A stretch of 23,518 nucleotides of DNA from NCBI GenBank assembly GCA_020650975.1, contig JAIPMN010003846.1, forward strand, positions 1 through 23,518, written 5' to 3'. Shown piece by piece: positions 19,549-23,518 of this stretch (the stretch's first letter is position 1; the number at the start of each line of letters is the position of its first letter). The position numbers and the translations under genes are program-made. The notes beneath the pieces were generated by a model, which ran no database searches, was not told the origin of the DNA, and saw only the letters and a list, made by a program, of their open reading frames with translations. This DNA is from Apostichopus californicus (Eukaryota > Echinodermata > Holothuroidea > Aspidochirotida > Stichopodidae).

Positions 19549-20948
19549 TTTTGAAGGACAAAAGGTTTGCTTTATAACAAAGGATAATCTGATAGAAAGA
19601 AGAAAAAATACCAGGCAAGTTTTCCATATAGTACAAATTTCTATCCACAGGAAATGTGGTTGGCATATACATAGGCCTACATTGTTACCTCAGCAGATGT
19701 TATTGCAATGCTACAAGGTGACTCAACATTGAGAATGTTTTAATGTGTTATGATGAGAAACGTATGTGTTCATCCACGGAATAGCCATAAATGTTGTGGT
19801 ATAAGGCATAGGATAGGGGTGCAGGGAAGAAGGGCATGAGATGGGGTGGGCTATCAGAAATGGGAACTGCTCTTAGGAATAGAATAGGCTAAAGTATTTC
19901 TTTGGTTGTTTGTTTGTTATCTTTTCTTTTGTTCTATATTTGTCAATTGTTTGGGATTTATCATTATTTATTATCTAAATTAGCTTGATTGTACAAGCCT
20001 ATGAGACCTGAGGGATCTGAACTGCTCTACATATATATCCTGGCCATACGACCGACTTTTTTATTCGCAAGAAAGCTTTCCTTTCACCGAGCGATCATAT
20101 CTATACATGCAGCCATGTATTCCACAGATACACCATACCAACGTTGCTTGGGTTAATAGCTCAATTGAGTGACATCCGTGTCCCGTTTCATTATAATGAC
20201 CCCACAGGGTACCACAAAACTCTTCCCATTACTCCTGACATCTTATACGTTGCATCAATTTGCTCTCTTTGCAATCTGTGTAAATACTCCTCGGATCAAC
20301 TGGCGGATCCAGCTGGCATCCGAGTATCTTCCTTCACTCTCCGAAACTCTAGACCAGAAAAATTCTTGCTGTTGCCCCATCGCCATCAGACCTAATCTAA
20401 AAACGACCCTTCTACCATGTCACAGAGACCTTGGCCAAGAAGAAATGAAGTGTTAAATCCTTCTAACTTACACCATATCCCGTCACATACCCCTCATTCC
20501 AGGACAAAGCCCCCTGATGTTAGAAGCCATTACACGCTGGAGTGCAGCGGGAGGAACATCTCAAAATACCTCCAGTGGCATTTACGGCGGCGAGCTGCTG
20601 GTCTTTGTGTCAAACTTGGCCAAGTTCTAATAGTCTAGACTCCTAGCTGCCCATGTTCACTCTCAAGCCCTGATCATGGTTGTTTGTTTATATGCTTGAC
20701 GAGTAACAGGCATTTCATCTCCTGGTTTGAACATTAAACATTCTTATCTGATAGCGACTATTATAATCAAAAAAATAAAGGTCTAATTTAGTCAAGATGT
20801 GCCTAGAAAATATTGTTTACTAAAGACAAAAGTTGAAAAACATAATTATGTATACCATAGAGAGCCTGTTATTGGTCCAATACCCATGCATGCATAATGC
20901 ATATATTCCTAGCTCAGTACAAAAAATATAATATATAAAAATATAAAA

Positions 20949-21041
20949 TTACAATTTGTAAGAGTATGTATCGATTTGTAAGAGTCTGTAAGAGTACAAG
21001 AGTACAATTTGTAAGAGTATGAAAAGTAAGTTGTAAGAGTA
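20949..21041 (+). repeat. Minisatellite of 'tttgtaagagt' units
   Basis: About five copies of TTGTAAGAGT-like units with variable spacers. The 18-base block acaatttgtaagagtatg occurs at 20951 and again at 21004. Confidence 0.85.
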
Positions 21042-21065
21042 GATACTATAAATAAAAAATAGCCT

Positions 21066-21074
21066 CCCCCCCCC
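21066..21074 (+). repeat. Poly(C) run, 9 bases
   Basis: A short C run directly after the AT-rich minisatellite. Confidence 0.8.
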
Positions 21075-22054
21075 TATGCCTCTCCTACTAATTACACAAG
21101 AAGGCAAAAATGAACATTTTACTGCAATGTATTTTCACATAAAAGATAACCTTTTCATATTTACCGCTCACATTTTCATTATTAATGAAGATATCAATTA
21201 CGAGAGAGGAACAATAAAGGCAAGACTAAATCCTTATCTGGACCTCCTGGGCCTTTCTCCTGCTGTTTATCACATTTGGAGGATTTTAGCTTATTTTAGC
21301 TTAATTTGAATATTGTTCTGCCTCTTTTCTTAAGTCATATGTTACCCTCGTTGAACTTTGTTTGGTAGATTCAGAAAGTGGGAGGTGACCCAGAAGTAAG
21401 TCGGAGAAGGTGCTTTACTAAAATGTCTTCAGTTTTTTTTTTCTTTTTAAGGTTACATAGATAGGAAAGTGCATGTTGATTGGAGAGGAAGAGAACTAAG
21501 TTTCTTAACAATATCTTGATCTGATTATATATACAGAGAATGAACCACACACTGTAGAGTAATATCATACATATTGTAAAATTCATTTCTTAAAGCATAT
21601 CAACAATATATATATTTGAAATAGATATTATTATTCTGACAACACCGGAGAATATCGTCAGAGTCAGAGTCTACGAATTGTTTATTCATGATGCTGGCAA
21701 TTAGGTTTCAAGGTTTTGTACGCCTAATTCAACAAACCCTTTTAGCATCCAATCGTTACTACCTAAGAAGCGTGGCAGTTTGGTTCCATCACGCAATCAA
21801 TCAATCAATACACTGCATGCTGGGTAAAGAATGCAACCATTAATCAAGTCACCAGGTACTACTGCTCTTCTTTGTCTCTTTGAGAATTAAGAATGAATGA
21901 CTAATATATGCAAGATAGCTGGATGGATTTCTTTTTCACTAAACAATACCTTTTCAATTTTTTAGCATTGTATTTAACTGTGCCAGTAGGCCTACAATAT
22001 TAGGCCAGGTTTGGACAACCGCAAATGCAAGAAAACAGAAGAAGGACTCAAAAA

Positions 22055-22071
22055 GTGTGTGTGTGTGTGTG
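22055..22071 (+). repeat. (GT)n microsatellite
   Basis: About eight GT units, (CA)n in the minus-strand transcript. Confidence 0.9.
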
Positions 22072-22969
22072 GTTTTCATCACCTGTCACTTTATTGTGGT
22101 TAGTAAGTGGTTGGTTTAATGGGAGCATGTTGAGAATGCTTTCAACGAAACATTTATTGGACAACTAGGTTTCCACGGTTTACTCAACTTTGCTAATATT
22201 TTTAATAAGCGATGGGTGACAAAGGCTATGTTACAAGCCTCAAGGTACTTTCCAAATGTCAGAAATGAGAAAGCAAGAGTTTCTATTTCAATTGGATCAA
22301 ATCCAAGTATGATGCATAAGAAGTGTTATTTACAGTTCACTGTACCCAATTACATTGTGCTCATACTTCCAAGAGAAATGTGGAAATAATATCTGAAAGT
22401 AGCTAATTCTGGCCATCAAAGAAAATTGCTAAAGATCATTCCTTTTAAATGCTTTTTGCTATACAGCCAACTTACCAAGAAAGCCATGTTTACTATGTGA
22501 AACTAAAAATAATGCCTAAATATCGGCTAACTCTAACTTGTAATCTCATTGTGCATATGACGATATGACTACATACGTAGGTATCAGTTTATCAATGCAA
22601 AAGAATATTTTGACTGAAGAGTTACATAATTTGTTATTCGTTTAGTTTTTTTACAATTTCGTTAAATACAAACCAGACAACCTGCAACTCTAACCAATGG
22701 ACAATGTCAACTTCTAAAGACATTAGCCTGTCACAAATTGACAAGCTTTAAATTTAATATTCAAACTGTCCGCCTAATTATACTATACTTTTTCTTTCGA
22801 TCCCACCTATCGAAAAAAAAAACAATTCCTTGGGAAATAAAAAAAGAAAATGCGCTAACCAGATTAAACGACGGGGAGGAAAAATACATAAAAAAAGAAA
22901 GAAAAGAAGAAGATTACTGGAAAGAAACAAGATCTAGAAATGTCACAGTGCATCTCGAAAAGATTTGAA

Positions 22970-23260
22970 ATCTATCCAATTAGAATTGCTAAGCTACGCC
23001 AGCCCTTGAAGATGTGCTTTACGTATGCACGGAATATTCACTCGCATTTAATCTCGTTCGTGGGCTTTCTCTCGAGGACTAGTAATCTCATTCATTTTTA
23101 TCTACTGGGTATAACGCTTTCATCAACGAAAGCCCGACATATATGCAACGTTTTCTGGAGAGCGATAACGGAACCGAGAGCTGCGTATGCAGTTTATTCA
23201 TTACTCTGCCTTTGCATGACGTATGCGAGTGATTTTGGGATAGAGAGGTAGCTGGTGTCT
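22970..23260. promoter_or_regulatory. CpG-containing patch with three CGTATGC motifs
   Basis: CGTATGC occurs at 23022-23028, 23184-23190 and 23220-23226. It lies with a CCAATTAGA site and a TTTGCATGACGTATGC composite (octamer/CRE-like half sites). The GGGCTTTC/GAAAGCCC arms at about 23062 and 23130 are an inverted pair. Long overlapping frames here have no recognisable protein. Confidence 0.3.
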
Positions 23261-23487
23261 TGTAGAGAGAAATCAATATGCCACATGCTGTACATAAATG
23301 AACAGACAATACCGAACCCAGACTCGAGATGAAAGCATTATATGTACACAGCCTGAGCAAGGTCGGCGGAATACAAGCAGCTTTTCTCTATTTGAAGGTC
23401 TGATACTGCATTATGTGAATAATGGGAAATTTGAAAGAAATGATGGGAATTTATTCTCAAATACATTTTATTTTAATTTTTTGTATT

Positions 23488-23498
23488 GGGGGGGGGGG
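23488..23498 (+). repeat. Poly(G) run, 11 bases
   Basis: A G run near the window edge, followed by purine-rich sequence. Confidence 0.85.
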
Positions 23499-23518
23499 AG
23501 AGAATAGGGAAGGTTTTA

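Larger units (their letters stand above)
13947..23518 (-). other. Long intron or upstream region of the CELF-like gene
   Basis: Exon e1 starts with an acceptor, so this 9.6 kb is intron, unless an alternative first exon hides in it. I looked on the minus strand for the expected preceding exon (the GCAFLTY and HKG motifs of RRM1) and did not find it. Contents are repeats listed separately, two CpG-rich patches (17640-17900, 22970-23260) and otherwise AT-rich sequence with scattered short open frames that resemble no protein I know. Confidence 0.75.

Noticed and set aside
20144..20640. Overlapping plus-strand frames of 73-95 codons
   Set aside because: Composition is less AT-rich, but three frames compete and none shows a domain; I could not find paired splice sites.
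13947..23518. Search for the RRM1 exon preceding e1
   Set aside because: No minus-strand segment encoding the HKG-CAFLTY or KLFIGQIPR type motifs was found by eye, so it probably lies beyond 23518.

Overview
The window is eukaryotic: AT-rich, intron-dominated DNA with microsatellites, poly(C)/poly(G) runs and no long open frames. The only gene I can support is a spliced gene on the minus strand. Five short exons, with matching splice sites and reading-frame phases, encode the middle of a CELF/Bruno-like RNA-binding protein: the end of RRM1, all of RRM2, and the start of the divergent linker. It resembles the CELF3-6/Bruno-3 branch more than CELF1/2. Each exon was found by reading the reverse complement directly. 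The organism is an animal. A 'gcgtagccagga...' repeat near 15.1-15.35 kb, which I recall from marine invertebrates such as echinoderms and hemichordates, suggests a marine deuterostome, but that is memory-based and weak.

Layout in transcription order, from high to low coordinates. 23518-13947 is intronic or upstream sequence: low-complexity tracts, one dispersed repeat, a diverged 170-bp tandem duplication, a minisatellite and two CpG-rich, conserved-element-like patches. Exon 'e1' (13946-13907) ends RRM1. Intron 13906-10105 holds the most enhancer-like sequence in the window, including an RFX X-box-like site, a POU octamer and nested hairpins. Exon 'e2' (10104-9976) is the first half of RRM2. 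Intron 9975-6263 contains a 475-bp TCAG tetranucleotide array. Exon 'e3' (6262-6192) is the second part of RRM2. Intron 6191-2201 ends in a long pyrimidine-rich (sense strand) tract with a tandem duplication. Exon 'e4' (2200-2039) finishes RRM2 and enters the linker. Intron 2038-420 contains a small ORF with a YY1-like start. Exon 'e5' (419-227) is linker and has two in-phase candidate donors 57 nt apart. 226-1 is intron with an AT satellite. The first exons (most of RRM1) and the last exons (rest of linker, RRM3) lie outside the window.

Exon order, phases (1, 1, 0, 0, 1) and RNP motifs all agree, so the gene model is strong. The regulatory and novelty claims are inference. I did not find an obviously new biological system. 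The leads most worth checking are the in-frame alternative donor, the trimmed and divergent RRM2, the branch-point-like repeat array, and the RFX/POU-containing intronic patches.
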